Shown piece after piece: positions 10,040 through 21,195 of a DNA stretch of 64,000 bases (its first letter is position 1; every line of letters begins with the position of its first letter). This DNA comes from Isoetes taiwanensis (taxonomy: Eukaryota > Streptophyta > Lycopodiopsida > Isoetales > Isoetaceae): contig JAJEKV010000011.1 of NCBI GenBank assembly GCA_021234155.1, forward strand, positions 3,905,069 to 3,969,068. Direction: 5' to 3'. Position numbers and translations under genes: made by a program. The notes under the pieces are model-generated. The model ran no database searches. It was not told the DNA's origin and worked only from the letters and a program-made list of their open reading frames with translations.

Positions 10040-10518
10040 CTAGCCAAATGCTGCTGCAGGGCCCAAAAGGGGTATAAATAGCAGCCTAATTACAAGCAGG
10101 GAACGCTTTATAGATTGATTTTTAAAGTGCTGAAACAGCTCGTCCCTGTGATACAGATCGAGCAAATTCTCCGATTCAAACCTTGGAACATCCTTTTGGA
10201 CAACGTTGAATGTTCGGAAATCTTCCTGCCACAATTGGGCGAATTCTAGATTCAAGTCGTCTGGACTGCCAAGATCCCTATTCAACAGAAACAAATTTAA
10301 TTCAGCAAAATTTTGCACATGTTTTGAACTGTAAGAATGAATACAGCAGAACAAAAGGGGAAAGAAATTTTCAAGTTGAGATTTTGGGCTTACTTTTTGC
10401 AATCGATCCAGTCCCATTCGCAGTAGTTTTGCTTTGTTTTGGAGCTTCCAGGATCTGCACAAATTTGAGAGATGGTGCAGGCCAATATCGATAATAGAAG
10501 AAGACGTTGCATATCCAT
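10040..10518 (-). CDS. Two-exon gene for small predicted secreted protein, copy A
   Basis: I do not recognise the family. Exon 1 is 10518-10394, the intron has GTAAGC and TTGAATAG ends, and exon 2 is 10277-10040. The spliced frame is 363 bases, giving 120 residues and a stop. The start ATG heads a hydrophobic stretch (RLLLLSILACTISQICA) that looks like a signal peptide cleaved near residue 21. A short polar segment with two Cys (YCEWDWIDC) and a likely helical acidic domain (FAQLWQEDFRTF, LLDLYHRDELFQHF) follow. The end is hydrophobic (LLFIPLLGPAAAFG) and could be a membrane or GPI-type tail. A TATAAAC lies about 40 bp upstream of the ATG. Copy B at 48848-49362 keeps the same splice sites and phase with an open frame. 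That two diverged copies stay open argues for a real gene, but transcription is not shown. Confidence 0.55.
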
Positions 10519-10547
10519 TGCTTGGGTTGCTAAATGGATTGTGTTTA

Positions 10548-10556
10548 TATTTGAAT
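10548..10556 (-). promoter_or_regulatory. Putative TATA box of secreted-protein gene A
   Basis: On the minus strand AAATATAAACA lies roughly 35-40 bp upstream of the ATG at 10518 and is conserved at the same spacing in copy B. The upstream conserved block continues to about 10710. It is placed by sequence only. Confidence 0.4.
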
Positions 10557-10712
10557 TTGGGCCTTTGGGTTGACTGGTCCTTGAGCTTCTTCCTAGTCCT
10601 TACCCCTCCTCAAGACGTGTGTAAAATGTTGAACATTGTAGAGACGCGGTCTATCTCTTTATTTGGCCACAAATATGAAATAGAATGATTATCAATTGCT
10701 AGATTTATGACA

Positions 10713-11720
10713 TAATGTGGCCCCGATCAAAAAGGATATTTTTGTTACATATGGTTTTCTAAGGTTAGGCCTGGTATTCGTATTCAAATACGTATTTTGG
10801 TGATGGTGGCATATGGGGTGCGTTTTGGAAACCTAAGCGGATTGTGGCAGGAGGGGCCTGTGTTTTCTTCTGAGATCTGGATTGAGATCTGAATTGGGTC
10901 GGGCGTGGAGGCAGCTGCAGGTGTCCACGACTGAGGAGGATGCTAATTCGGGCCACATTATTATCGGCTTAGGGTGATTTCCCATGGGCAGAAAACCTCC
11001 AGGCTTCGTGAAGGTCAGGTCTGTTTTTCTGATGTTCCCATGAGCTGAGAACCGGAGTGGCTGAGGTTAAGAACCTCATTTAGAAAATAATCCTGAGGAA
11101 TACTTTTGGACCTGGGCCTGACCTCATCCAGGTCCGGCCGTCCATGGCCAAGCTGGGTGGAGGCATTGCTGGGTTTCTGGCAACTGGAGTTCGAACTGGG
11201 TCTTAGAAGTATAAGGCCATAACACTGTGTTCTGTCTTGCTTTTGTCTGCTATTTGGGCGTGGCCGAAGGAAGAATAAGTGAGCGGATTTTTGCAAGCAA
11301 GCAAGATCCGGTGGACATTATTTGTTTTTTTCTTTTGTTCTCTTGCAGAGGCGGAGTTAGGTCAAGCCCGTTGGATCTAACGGAAGCCCCTTGAATCAAA
11401 ACGCCATGTCTGAATCTGAAAACGCCATGTCTGAATCAAAACGCCCCTTGAATCTGAAAACCTTGGCCACGCCCTTCCCTTGGCTTGCTTGTTGCTTGTT
11501 CCAACGATTCTAAGTACTTTTTCCTTCAGGATTTTCTTTCGGATTCTTGCATTCTTTTGTTCCTTGAAAACCTTGAATATCTTGTTCCTTGAAGACCTTC
11601 TGAAAACCTTGGCCAAGCAACAACATTGGAACTGACAAAATGATGATTAAATGAGATTCGAAGTTTCAAGCACAGAAGTTTCAAGCACAGAAGCGTCGGC
11701 AGGATTAAAGTAATAACCTT
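10713..11720. other. Non-coding stretch, no gene recognised
   Basis: No recognisable protein. Around 11385-11470 short degenerate tandem units (GAATCAAAACGCC, AAACGCCATGTCTGAATC) occur, and CTTGGCCAAGC/CTTGGCCACGC motifs recur. The open frames at 10765-11296 are short and have no family features. Confidence 0.5.
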
Positions 11721-11724
11721 TAGG

Positions 11725-12430
11725 CGGTGTCACATCGTTGCAATGAAGCCCCTTCTGAAAACCTTGGCTTGCTTGTTCGACTACCAGCCTCTCGTTCTAC
11801 CAGCCTCTCGTTTGAAACATATTTTTTCTTATCTTTGCACGTTTTGTTTGAAGCATATTTTTTCCTTATCTTTGCACAATATCTCATGAACTCGACTGCA
11901 CAATACTGTAAGATATGATGTGTTTTTTCTATGTTCTTTGGTCTGCCCGTACCTGAGCCTTGAGCATTGAGCATTCGATTCCCCAGGCTCTTGTCATTTT
12001 GTGGTGTTGTTCATCTTCTTCGCTCATAGAGCATTGGCATGCAATAATTGGCCATGTTCTTCTCATACTGTACTGTATTGCAGTGAAAATACTGTTTTAT
12101 CTAATGGTCTCTGCCGTAATAATGCCCCCTTCAAAGTCGGGTCAACAGGCGCCAGTTTGACCTGCAAAAGACTCAGCTTGGACGTCCTGGATTTATGGAG
12201 AGGGAATATGCTCCCACATGTGCTCTAATCCAATGGCCAAAAAGCCATAATACAAGGTTTAGCCATAATACAACCATAATACAAAGGGGGAATGGATTTC
12301 CTCGGACTTGCACTCTAGGCTGCCCCCACTTATTGTTCATTTGTTGCTGTCATCTTGTTCTTCACCAATCACACCAAAACCATGACGCCATGGACATGTT
12401 TATTTTTTGATAATTGAAACACTTAAGATT
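11725..12430. repeat. Duplicated segment R4, copy 1, ending in partial R5
   Basis: It is matched in direct orientation by 13338-13915 plus 14623-14765. Internal short repeats occur (CCAGCCTCTCGTT twice; TGAAACATATTTTTTC/TGAAGCATATTTTTTC). The last 150 bp (12279-12430) are a partial copy of R5. I see no coding features. Confidence 0.75.
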
Positions 12431-13337
12431 AGTTGGAGCAGGCAATGAACTTGAACTCTGCAGTTCCTCTATCAGATGTTCGCTGATGCACTGGTGGCCA
12501 TGGCTTGGGGTATGCCACAGATCTTATTAACAACAGAATGGTTATTGTGAGAAGAGTGTTCGAGATTTATTCAACCGGCATCTTTGGCACTACTTTTTGC
12601 GGTGATTTTCTGGTGTTGTGCAGACCTGCGTTGTATTTGGCATCTTGATTCTTATGTTGTCCCATTGTATGAAATTTTCCGATGAATGCTGAAGGTGTAC
12701 AATGACGACTCACAAGGAATGGATCGCTTTAGCTCGAGTGTTCTACTAATGGTTTGGTGGGCGTTTGGGGGTGTGACTGCACTATTTTTTATCAGTGTTG
12801 TTTCTAACAGATTTTGTATGGTTAAGATGTTATCTTGGAAGGTGTTTCGCTTTTTCCATGTTGGCCCTCTTCCATCCCAGCTGGAAGAATGGTGTGTTTG
12901 TTAGGGACAGTATTGTGAAAGGAGGTCAAAATAAGGTAAAGATTCAGGTGGCATTTGGATCGGGAGGACCAAATCTCACCTAGTACAATGATTATGAAGC
13001 CCAAGCTGGTGACTAAAAGTAGACTTGGCGTGGACCACCCTTTGGGGAGGCCTGTAGAAGGCATTGGCATCTTGAGAAGATGGTGAGACAATTTGTCTCT
13101 CAGTACAGTGGGAAACGAGCAAGTAGTCTCCTTGTAGTACCTTTTTGCAGATGTGCAGCTTCGGGCCAAGTTAATGCGTGGGAAGACACTGCTTCACTTC
13201 TACCTTTGTCTATCAGTATCTTCGAGAGGCGTTTTAGGGTGGCATCATCCTTATGCAGGGATTTTTTTCTTTTGATGATTTTCTCAAATGGTGTCTGTCT
13301 CTACCTTCATACTTGGGGTTTGAGTACTTGTGCTGAT
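12431..13337. other. Spacer between R4 copies, no gene recognised
   Basis: Open frames up to 143 codons occur (for example 13080-13511 +), but they run across the repeat boundary and have no recognisable motif. I annotate nothing here. Confidence 0.45.
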
Positions 13338-13915
13338 ACGGTGTCACATCGTTGCAATGAAGCCCAGAAGCCCCTTCTAAAAACCTTGGCTTGCTTGTTC
13401 GACTATCAGCCTCTCGTTCTACCAGCCTCTCGTTTGAAACATATTTTTTCTTATCTTTGCACGTTTTGTTTGAAGCATATTTTTTCCTTATCTTTGCACA
13501 ATATCTCATGAACTCGACTCCATCCATACTGTAAGATATGATGTGTTTTTTCTATGTTCTTTGGTCTGCCCGTACTTGAGCCTTGAGCATTGAGCATTTG
13601 ATTGGAACTGGGGTTCGATTCCCCAGGCTCTTGTCATTCTGTGGTGTTGTTCATCTTCTTCGCTCATAGAGCATTGGCATGCAATAATTGGCCATGTTCT
13701 TCTCATACTGTACTGTATTGCAGTGAAAATACTATTTTATCTAATGGTCTATGCCTTAATAATGCCCCCTTCAAAGTCGGGTCAACAGACGCCAGTTTGA
13801 CCTGCAAAAGACTCAGTTTGGACATCCTGGATTTATGGAGAGGGAATATGCTCCCACATGTGCTCTAATCCAATGGCCAAAAAGCCATAATACAAGGTTT
13901 AGCCATAATACAACC
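13338..13915. repeat. Duplicated segment R4, copy 2
   Basis: It is closely similar to 11725-12275. It is interrupted at 13916 by a 0.7-kb insertion that the first copy lacks, so the first copy shows the uninterrupted sequence. Confidence 0.8.
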
Positions 13916-14487
13916 GTAACCTTAGGGACCTGGAAATTTCCGTGGATTTCAGTGTCGGTTATTTTAGGTAACTTTTGGGTCTATTTTTTGGTGGCGATCT
14001 GGTGGCGCCGCCAAACAGGGTTTTGAGCCAGGAAGCTTTCCCAGAACAACAGAACAGAGTTTCTCCTGCCGGAACAGAGCTTTGCCACAACAGGGCTTCC
14101 CGCAACAAGGCTTTGCCGCAACAGGGCTTTTTTCATTTCGGCTCTTTTGGCGTTGCTAGCGATGATCAGGAGCTGCTACTCCCGATTTATCTCTTTTTGC
14201 CATGCAAATCTACATTATTGATCCCATTCCAGCCAGATCTTGGAGCAAAGCTCTTGTGTAGAGTATTAGACCTGGATTTGCCCTGTTTGAGTTGTTCTTA
14301 GATTTCAGTACCTTGCTCGCCGGACGTTTACGTCCCTCGCTTGCTTGATTCTTTCTACAGATTTCAACAGATCTGCTTGATTTGTTCTACAAATCTCAAC
14401 AGAAAACACAGATCAAGAACAGGAATCACAAATATGAACATGGAAACACAGGATTAAAAGGAAATTTCTAGGTCCCTAAAGGCTACG
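13916..14487. mobile_element. Short TIR element inserted in R4 copy 2
   Basis: The ends form an imperfect terminal inverted repeat of about 26 bp (GTAACCTTAGGGACCTGG at the left; reverse complement of CTAGGTCCCTAAAGGCTAC at the right). There is no transposase. The interior has AACAGGGCTT/AACAAGGCTT tandem motifs (about 14080-14130). No clear target duplication is visible, partly because a second hairpin follows immediately. Confidence 0.55.
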
Positions 14488-14621
14488 GCGGGAAACTTTC
14501 TCGAGCAGGGAAGTTTCAGGAAGAAACTTCTTTGGCGGGCGCCTTCATGGCGGACGCCGCCTTCGCTTCCGCTCCGCCAAAGATGTTTCTGAAACTTCCT
14601 GCTCTCAAAAGTTTCCCCTTC
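14488..14621. repeat. Hairpin (foldback) sequence
   Basis: Two arms, GGGAAACTTT..GAGCAGGGAAGTTTCAG..CTTTGGCGG and its reverse complement CCGCCAAAG..CTGAAACTTCCTGCTC..AAGTTTCCC, flank a GC-rich loop (about 14542-14575). Together with 13916-14487 it makes up the insertion absent from the other R4 copy. Confidence 0.65.
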
Positions 14622-14627
14622 CATAAT

Positions 14628-14890
14628 ACAAAGGGGGAATGGATTTTCTGGGACTTGCACTCTAGGCTGCCCCCACTTATTGTTCATTTGTTAAGCTGTC
14701 ATCTTGTTCTTCACCAATCACACCAAAACCATGACGCCATGGATATGTTTATTTTTTGATGACTGAAACACTTATTATGACCAACATATTGAACAATTTG
14801 AACAACATGGATGGGTTGCCCTCTAATACAAGGAACGTTCAATGAATAACTCAAATCTGATGAATTCGTGTTTTGTTTTGTTTTGTTTTG
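14628..14890. repeat. Repeat R5, copy 2
   Basis: It is matched by 49553-49845 and, for the first 150 bp, by 12279-12430. It ends in TTTTG pentamers and a T tract, where the second copy of the 2.9-kb duplication begins. Confidence 0.8.
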
Positions 14891-15071
14891 TTTTTTTTTT
14901 TAGTGGAATTGCATTTTCGAACAGGAAAAAATTAACTCTACAACATATATATTGATGGTAAAGCAATTGTGTCTAAAATAAGAAGCAGATTTTCAAAAAT
15001 CATGAGTTTGGCATTTTAATTCGTTGCGGACAGTTAAAGAATTATTAACTCCAGATAAAGATGATTACATG

Positions 15072-17104
15072 TGTTAAAGATAAACATGTATGCTAAGCAT
15101 GAACTAGACTATGCTTTTGCAATTGAATTTTGAATTATACGAGCCTAGCAGAACCATCAGTATAATTTATTATCCAATGGTGCAATAATTTTCATCATTC
15201 ACAGTTTATTATCTCAACACTATTGAGGACTGTAGTCACGAACTTTAGACTGTTTAAGTATTTCGATAGCCCAAGCAATGACGACAATCTCAATCCGGCA
15301 ACCTTTTACGAATTTCTCTGTGTCCTGTAGTGCCGTATTCTAATTCCTTTTTCTCTGATAATCCCCGAGTTGCCGACATACAAATTTCCTGATATATCCA
15401 TCTTCGATGGTAGGATCTCATTTGCCCACATAGCATTATCAATAATGCATTTTATTAACCATTGACATTTATGACAATGGTCACCTAGGTTCAATGGTCT
15501 GTATAATTTCTGGTCACTTGGATTCATTGGTCTGTATAATTTCAAGAGAGCGCCTGCTTGCAAAGTGACTTTTGCCTCCACAATTAAAGCACTCATTATC
15601 TTTAAGTTTTAGACAATCTATTTTCAAATGCCTTTGCATATTGCAACAAAAACAATTTCTATCTTCAGACTGATATTTGGAGTTTCCCCCTCTGAATTTA
15701 CCTTTGCTAGCAAACAGAATTTCCATGTTTCTTGCATCTTCATCTTCAAATGCTTTCTTTTGTTCAAATTCTGTTCTAATCATTTCTTCTGCTGTTTCCC
15801 GTGTCCTTGCTACATTCCTAATTGATGCAGCTAGTTACTCATTGCTGCCAACTGCCCTGGCAATGTGTAAAACTTTCTGCTGCTCTGTAAGAAGCACTCC
15901 AGCACCCCCGAGATCGGCAACAACATTATCAAACTTAGAGAAAAAAACTATTAAATCATCATGTTCTCTGACCCTGAGCTTCCTTAGTTCCTTATCCAAA
16001 ACATCAATTTGAGAGGAGGTTTTTTCCTCATAATGTTTAAGTAAATATTTCCAATCTCCTTTGGTGTCTTACCTCTGATCTTTAGAAGGATGGAAGATCT
16101 GACTTTGCTTGCAAGAATCGCATATGCTTCTCTGATCTTGGCTTTATCCTCACTCCCCAAGCTCACACTTACATCACTGGTTGCAGTGGCATCGACTCCT
16201 CCCCCTGTAGTGGAGCCTTCTCCTGTAGCTGCATTGCTCTCCTTTGTACCTGCAGCAGTACTTACATATGTAGCACCACTATCTTCTCCACTTACCAATT
16301 CCCAAAGGTTTCTCATTCTCCAGTACATTTTTAATTTGTTCCTTCCAAATTTGAAACCCTGGGCCTCCTTGATACTCCTTTACACTACTCATGAGTGAAG
16401 CTCCCAATCTACTTGCCATGATGAGATTGCTAACTCAGCTCTAATACCAATGTTAAAGATAAACTTGTATGCTAAGCATGAACTAGACTATGCTTTTGCA
16501 ATGAATTTTGAATCATACGAGCCTAGCAGAACCATCAGTATAATTTATTATCCAATGGTGCAATAAATTTCATCATTCACGGTTTATTATCTCAACACTA
16601 TTGAGGACTGTAGTCACGAACTTTAGACTGTTAAGTATTTCGATAGCCCAAGCAATGACGACAATCTCAATCCGGCAACCTTTTACGAATTTCTCTGTGT
16701 TTTGTAATGCCGTATTTGTTCCTTTTTTTTCTGATAATCACCGAGTTGCTGACATACAAATTTTCTGATACATCCATCTTCGATGGTAGGATCTCATTTG
16801 TCCACATAGCATTATCAATAATGCATTTTATTAACCATTGACATATTTCCTTACCACGTGTAACTATCAATCAAACATGTCTACATGTTCTAAATCTGTT
16901 CAAAGATTAAAAGCCCATGATTTACCTTGAATCACTGTTCTGCATATTCTCAGGCCATTTTCTTCCTATGCTCAGACCATGTCCAACTGTTTATCTGTAC
17001 TTATACTAATCTGCATGCATGGTTTAACCATCTTAACAGAAACGTTAAAGTGTCTTCAACATTCAACAACCTCATTATAAATATGCAACATGATATTTCC
17101 TTCA
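15072..17104 (-). mobile_element. Internally deleted gag-only copia element, copy 2
   Basis: The layout is as in copy 1: LTR 17104-16451, mutated primer site (TGGTATTAGAGC), gag with at least two frameshifts (start 16419), and partial 3' LTR 15543-15072. The flanks are ACATG (15067-15071) and CCATG (17105-17109), a 5-bp target duplication with one change. The LTR lacks about 60 bp near 16840 that copy 1 has. The loss runs between short repeats and removed the tandem 33-bp units. Confidence 0.78.
15570..16419 (-). pseudogene. gag of deleted copia element, copy 2
   Basis: It is homologous to 7450-8308. The start codon at 16419 is conserved but the frame breaks near 16320, again near 16000, and again near 15800. 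CFCCNMQRHLKIDC and CFNCGGKSHFASR remain from the zinc knuckles. The second has lost both the last Cys and one internal residue seen in copy 1. Confidence 0.8.
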
Positions 17105-17289
17105 CCATGAGCAGGTCATTATTGTAGATTGAAACAATTGTTGTCGTTAGGTCATCGTGTTTGATTCTAGCATATTGTATGGATGCTTCATTTACATCAT
17201 TCCTAGATTATACGTTTGCAATGTAACAAGTATAATAATGTTGTACGTTTCAAACCTCGATGTTCGAAATTGACAAACATAAACGAGGT

Positions 17290-17590
17290 GCTACAAATTC
17301 TAAACGAGGTGCACCTCGGACTACTACAGTCATCGGATTCGTTGATCCTACGACCGAGATCGTATGTTGGGGCCTCTGGGCACCTCTCGTTTCGCTTATA
17401 GTCATTTATGATTGGAGGCGCTTATGATTTTGAAATATGAATACGATTTCACCTAAGGTTTTGAGAGAATATCGAACCTCCATACGACTTTGCCTAAGAT
17501 TTTAGAATATGAAATACGGGGGCTCGAACCTCTATGAAAATAACTCAATGTCTTAATAAAACTACTTTAACCAATATATCCAATAAGCTA
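17290..17590 (-). repeat. tRNA-like repeat S3
   Basis: This is the counterpart of S1 in the second duplication copy. The head at about 17590-17515 reads TTGGTTAAAGTAG, then a stem and loop, then GAGGTTCGAGCCCC on the minus strand. The 48-bp tandem unit of S1 is single here. Confidence 0.5.
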
Positions 17591-17772
17591 ATATGATTAT
17601 TTTTTATCTTGAATCTATGATTTTTTTTATAACAATCCTTTCAATTGTTTTAGGAATATATGGTCTATGGTTTCAGGAATTGTGTTTTTTACATCCATAT
17701 CAGATCCCCCTGGAACCCCCTGTTATTTTGCTACATATACATATGATTCTAGTTTACAATGCAATCACCCAT

Positions 17773-19700
17773 GCTACCTATAAAGAAATACTGTTTAATT
17801 TTGAAGCGCAGACTAACATGATAACGACACTATTGAACACTTTTTTCCAATTAAATATGGATCAGAGTATATCATCACTACATATAAACAACTACAAGAA
17901 CATAGGATGGAGCATGTTGTTAAGGACTTGGGTAAGTGTTATCTTCATTCCGTCCCATGAACTCCAGTACTTGGGGTTGACATGTCAACCTCTCAAGCAT
18001 CTACAATATCCCATATTATGATCAAGGGCAGATGATCTCCAAGTGCAAAAGGAATTTGCTAATCACAAGCAAGATCACCTTTTCTACTACTTCTTTATTA
18101 TCATATCCTATCCAGAAAAGCATTTTCATGATTGATTCTTAATCCAATTACCTACCCTCTACTGCTTTACCAGCGATGCTATGTTATTATGCCTCTCTAG
18201 TCCAGCTAGAAAACACTTCTGTGAGTAAAGTTGAATGCTTTGGATGCACATATGCAATGCCTTCGACCGTAGTTCTTGACAAGATTTAGATGATCCAATC
18301 AGACATAACTATTACTAGAACCTTTGTGCTGTTACTGTTAAGTAGGTGGGTCCAGCTCTTGGAGCTAGTATTAGTATCATGGAAAGACACTAGTGTTGTT
18401 CTGGCAAACCTTCAACCTCAATGGATTAGAACCTCCAGGTTGCTTTAGGCAACCACTCTGTGCAAGAAAATTCCAGAAAGAAAGCCTAAACACGAAATCA
18501 ATAATGCTTTCCCAAATCAACAAAAAGGATGCCTCAGCAAAAATGATGCCATTTCCAAGCAGGATGAGATTTTATCATGATTCCAATTCAAAAAACTGCT
18601 TAAGGTCTCAAAGAATCTAGGGCCTAAAGTTAGATGTCAATAGCTTTGCAGAGATCATTCAAATATGCACTCCTGACCAAGTCAAAAATAAGTCAATATC
18701 CCTGGCAATGAGCAATTTTTTGCAGATCAAAGAATATGAATCTCTTTTGAGTTCTGACACTTGATTCTATCTCTTACAGGTCTGCACATAAGTATCAACC
18801 ACTTCTTTTGTAAAAATAGGTGCAAATAAGACCTCAAAAACAAATTCTTTGCAAACAGGCTGTTATGGGGAAAACAACAGGCAAAATTTTGCAAATCGAT
18901 TTATGCTGGTCTTTTCTGAGCTCTGGAGATTTTTTAACACCTTCAAATAGGCTGCAAGCAAGGGAGAACTAGTTGTTTGATAAAAATTACAGCTAGAATC
19001 TCCAAGGTGAAATATTTTGCCTAAAAATGCCATGGTTTGCCAAGTATAGAAAACAGGCTGTTGCAAATTGTTTTTCGATGTTTTTTCAGACTCTTTATGC
19101 TTTCTACCTGTTTGGTTAACTCTCTATTTAAGTATTATCCTACATGCAGTGCTAGAACTTGTCAAATTTTCACACAGATTGATACTAAAGGCAATTTAAT
19201 CTAATTTTTATGTTGATTTTGATCAATAGAACAGAGTATGATGCAACCTGAGTTATGATATGCACACAAACAAATTATCTTCAAATATCGCTTTTACCTT
19301 TTTAATTTACCTTATTTAGAATGTGGAAAGCAAATTGAACACAATTGTAATGCCAAGAATCGGATTTTCATTCAAAGAATCATCATACAGTCATACATGC
19401 GGTGATAACCTTGTTCGATGATAACCTAATGTGTTTTTCTCAGATGCATGCTGAGATTCTTATTCGGTTGACACTTGACCTTTAATTTCTAACAATGCAT
19501 AGACACTTTTATCTTAGGCTTTCAAACGAAAACTTGACATGTCATTATTAGATAACCCTAACTCTATTTTTCTTGTAACTAGCTCCTGTGAAGGCTTAAA
19601 CAATGGATACTAACAATTTTATAAGTTTTATTCGGTTTTGCACTATGTACTACTCTATAACACCTGCTTACAAAATCTATAAGGTTTTTTCAAACCTTAT
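17773..19700. repeat. Right arm of large inverted repeat, inner part
   Basis: Reverse complement of about 4375-6710. I see no gene. Local differences from the left arm include short insertions at about 18730-18800. Confidence 0.8.
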
Positions 19701-20070
19701 CTAAAACTAAATTTGATCTTGAACAAACACTCCAAAATGCAAAATGTATCAATAAGTGTTCATCAAAGGCGGAACATCATTGATAATAACTTCACATAAA
19801 ACATTCCCAAGTTCACAGGCCATGGGCAAAAAAACATTTCTCAAGAAAATAAGGATATTACTCAACTTTTTGCCTCAAGAATGCTACTTTCTCCTCCTCT
19901 CCTCTCCCCCCCCAACCCCCCTTCACACCCCTCCCCCAACACCACAGGGTTGAACCCCTTTAAAAACCCCTCGTCCCAACCTTTGGGGGTTGTCATTTAT
20001 GCTTTACCCTCATCCTCTGAACTAGTTGTGCCTTTAAGAGATCCTTAGCTCCTTAAACCTTTGCTAGGTG
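19701..20070. other. Stretch at right rearrangement junction, pyrimidine tract and short repeat
   Basis: A nearly pure C/T tract runs from about 19888 to 19946. The next 120 bp (19945-20066, GGTTGAACCCC...CTCCTTAAAC) are repeated in direct orientation at about 24027-24150. The copia RT half begins at 20071, immediately after TGCTAGGTG. No gene is visible. Confidence 0.6.
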
Positions 20071-21175
20071 TATGGGTTAAAACAGGCTCCTAGAGAATGG
20101 TACAAATGTATGGATGGCTATTTGCTTGAACAGGGATTTGAGAAGTTTCTATGTGATGGGAATCTATATAGATTTAGAAGTGGAGATGAATGGTGTGTGA
20201 TTGCCCTATATGTAGATGATAACATTATGGTAGCAAAGGGCAAGAATATTCTTTTGCATTGTAAGAATATTTTGAGTAAAAGATTTCAAATGACTGATTT
20301 AGGAGAACTGAAGAGGTTTCTTGGAATTGAAGTCTGCAGGGACAAGACAAACAAGACTTTACTCTTAAGTCAACAAACACATATTACTAATATGTTAAAA
20401 ACTTTTAAAATGCAGGATTGTAATGTTGCAGATACTCCATTAGTACCTGGACACAGAATTTCAGAAGATATGTGCCCAAAATCTGCTCAGGAGGTGAGGC
20501 AAATGGAAAGAACTCCATACAGATCTTTAATTGGTTGTCTTGCTTATGTGGCTAATTGTACAAGGCCAGATATTTCCTTTGCTGTCAATTTATTAAGCAG
20601 ATATAATAACAATCCTGGTGTAGCTCATTGGAATTTCTTTTGCAAAAGGATTTTGAGGTATTTAAAGGGCTCTTTGGAAGTTGGAATTATGTACAATCCG
20701 GCTAAACTTGAACCGAAAGCATATTGTGATTGGTGGGGAGGAGACTTAGATCAAAGAAAATCCACGCCGGGTTATTTAGTCATGTTAGGTGGGGCACACA
20801 GAGTTGGAAGTGCAAAAGCAATCTAGCATAGCATCAAGTCACGAGAGGTGAATCTGATGCACCGCTTAGTAGCAAAGGAGTTGATTTGGGAAAGAAGACT
20901 CTTAGCGAGAATTGGAAACTCCACGAGAATAATCCTCTTGCTATTTCTTGTGACAATACCGGTTGCTTAGCTATGTCAAAAACCACCGTTCTTCACGAGA
21001 AAGAACAAAGCACATTGAAATGGAAGTCCACTTTCTTAGAGACATGGTGAAGAAGAACATGCTACAAATGATATATGTTTGGCCCGATGGACAATTAGCT
21101 GATATTCTCACCAAAGGCACTTACGGCCCGGGGGTTTCTCAAGTTAAGAACAATAATCCGGTATAATCGAGAATC
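20071..21175 (+). pseudogene. copia-1 C-terminal reverse transcriptase and RNase H
   Basis: The frame from 20068 to 20826 begins YGLKQAPREWY, contains the RT catalytic motif (ALYVDDNIM, near residue 50), LGELKRFLGIEV, TPYRSLIGCLAY and TRPDISFAVN. It then has the RNase H start (ayCDWWGGDLDQRKSTPGY). A stop at 20824 and a frameshift break RNase H where SSTEAEY would be expected. The end returns at 20963-21166 with HIEMEVHFLRDMV and GQLADILTKG, normal for copia C-termini. It is a dead fragment without its N-terminal half. Confidence 0.92.
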
Positions 21176-21186
21176 GCTTATTACAT

Positions 21187-21195
21187 GAAGGGGAA
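21187..21195 (+). promoter_or_regulatory. copia-1 polypurine tract
   Basis: GAAGGGGAA directly precedes the TG of the 3' LTR, the normal place for the plus-strand primer. Confidence 0.8.

Larger units (their letters stand above)
10040..10712. repeat. Duplicated segment R3, copy 1
   Basis: The segment covers gene A plus about 190 bp of upstream sequence. It is matched in direct orientation by 48848-49555. The match ends at GACATAAT. Beyond that point copy 2 runs straight into repeat R5, while this copy runs into about 3.9 kb of unrelated sequence. Confidence 0.85.
14902..17738. repeat. 2.9-kb direct duplication, copy 2
   Basis: Second copy of the unit at 6797-9690, in the same orientation. 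It includes the same gag-only element with the same internal deletion junction, so the deletion is older than the duplication. Confidence 0.8.

Noticed and set aside
10060-10085. Plus-strand TATAAATA in GGGGTATAAATAGCAG, conserved in both R3 copies
   Set aside because: It lies inside the C-terminal coding part of the minus-strand secreted-protein gene (codons for LLFIPL), so coding conservation explains it; no plus-strand gene follows.
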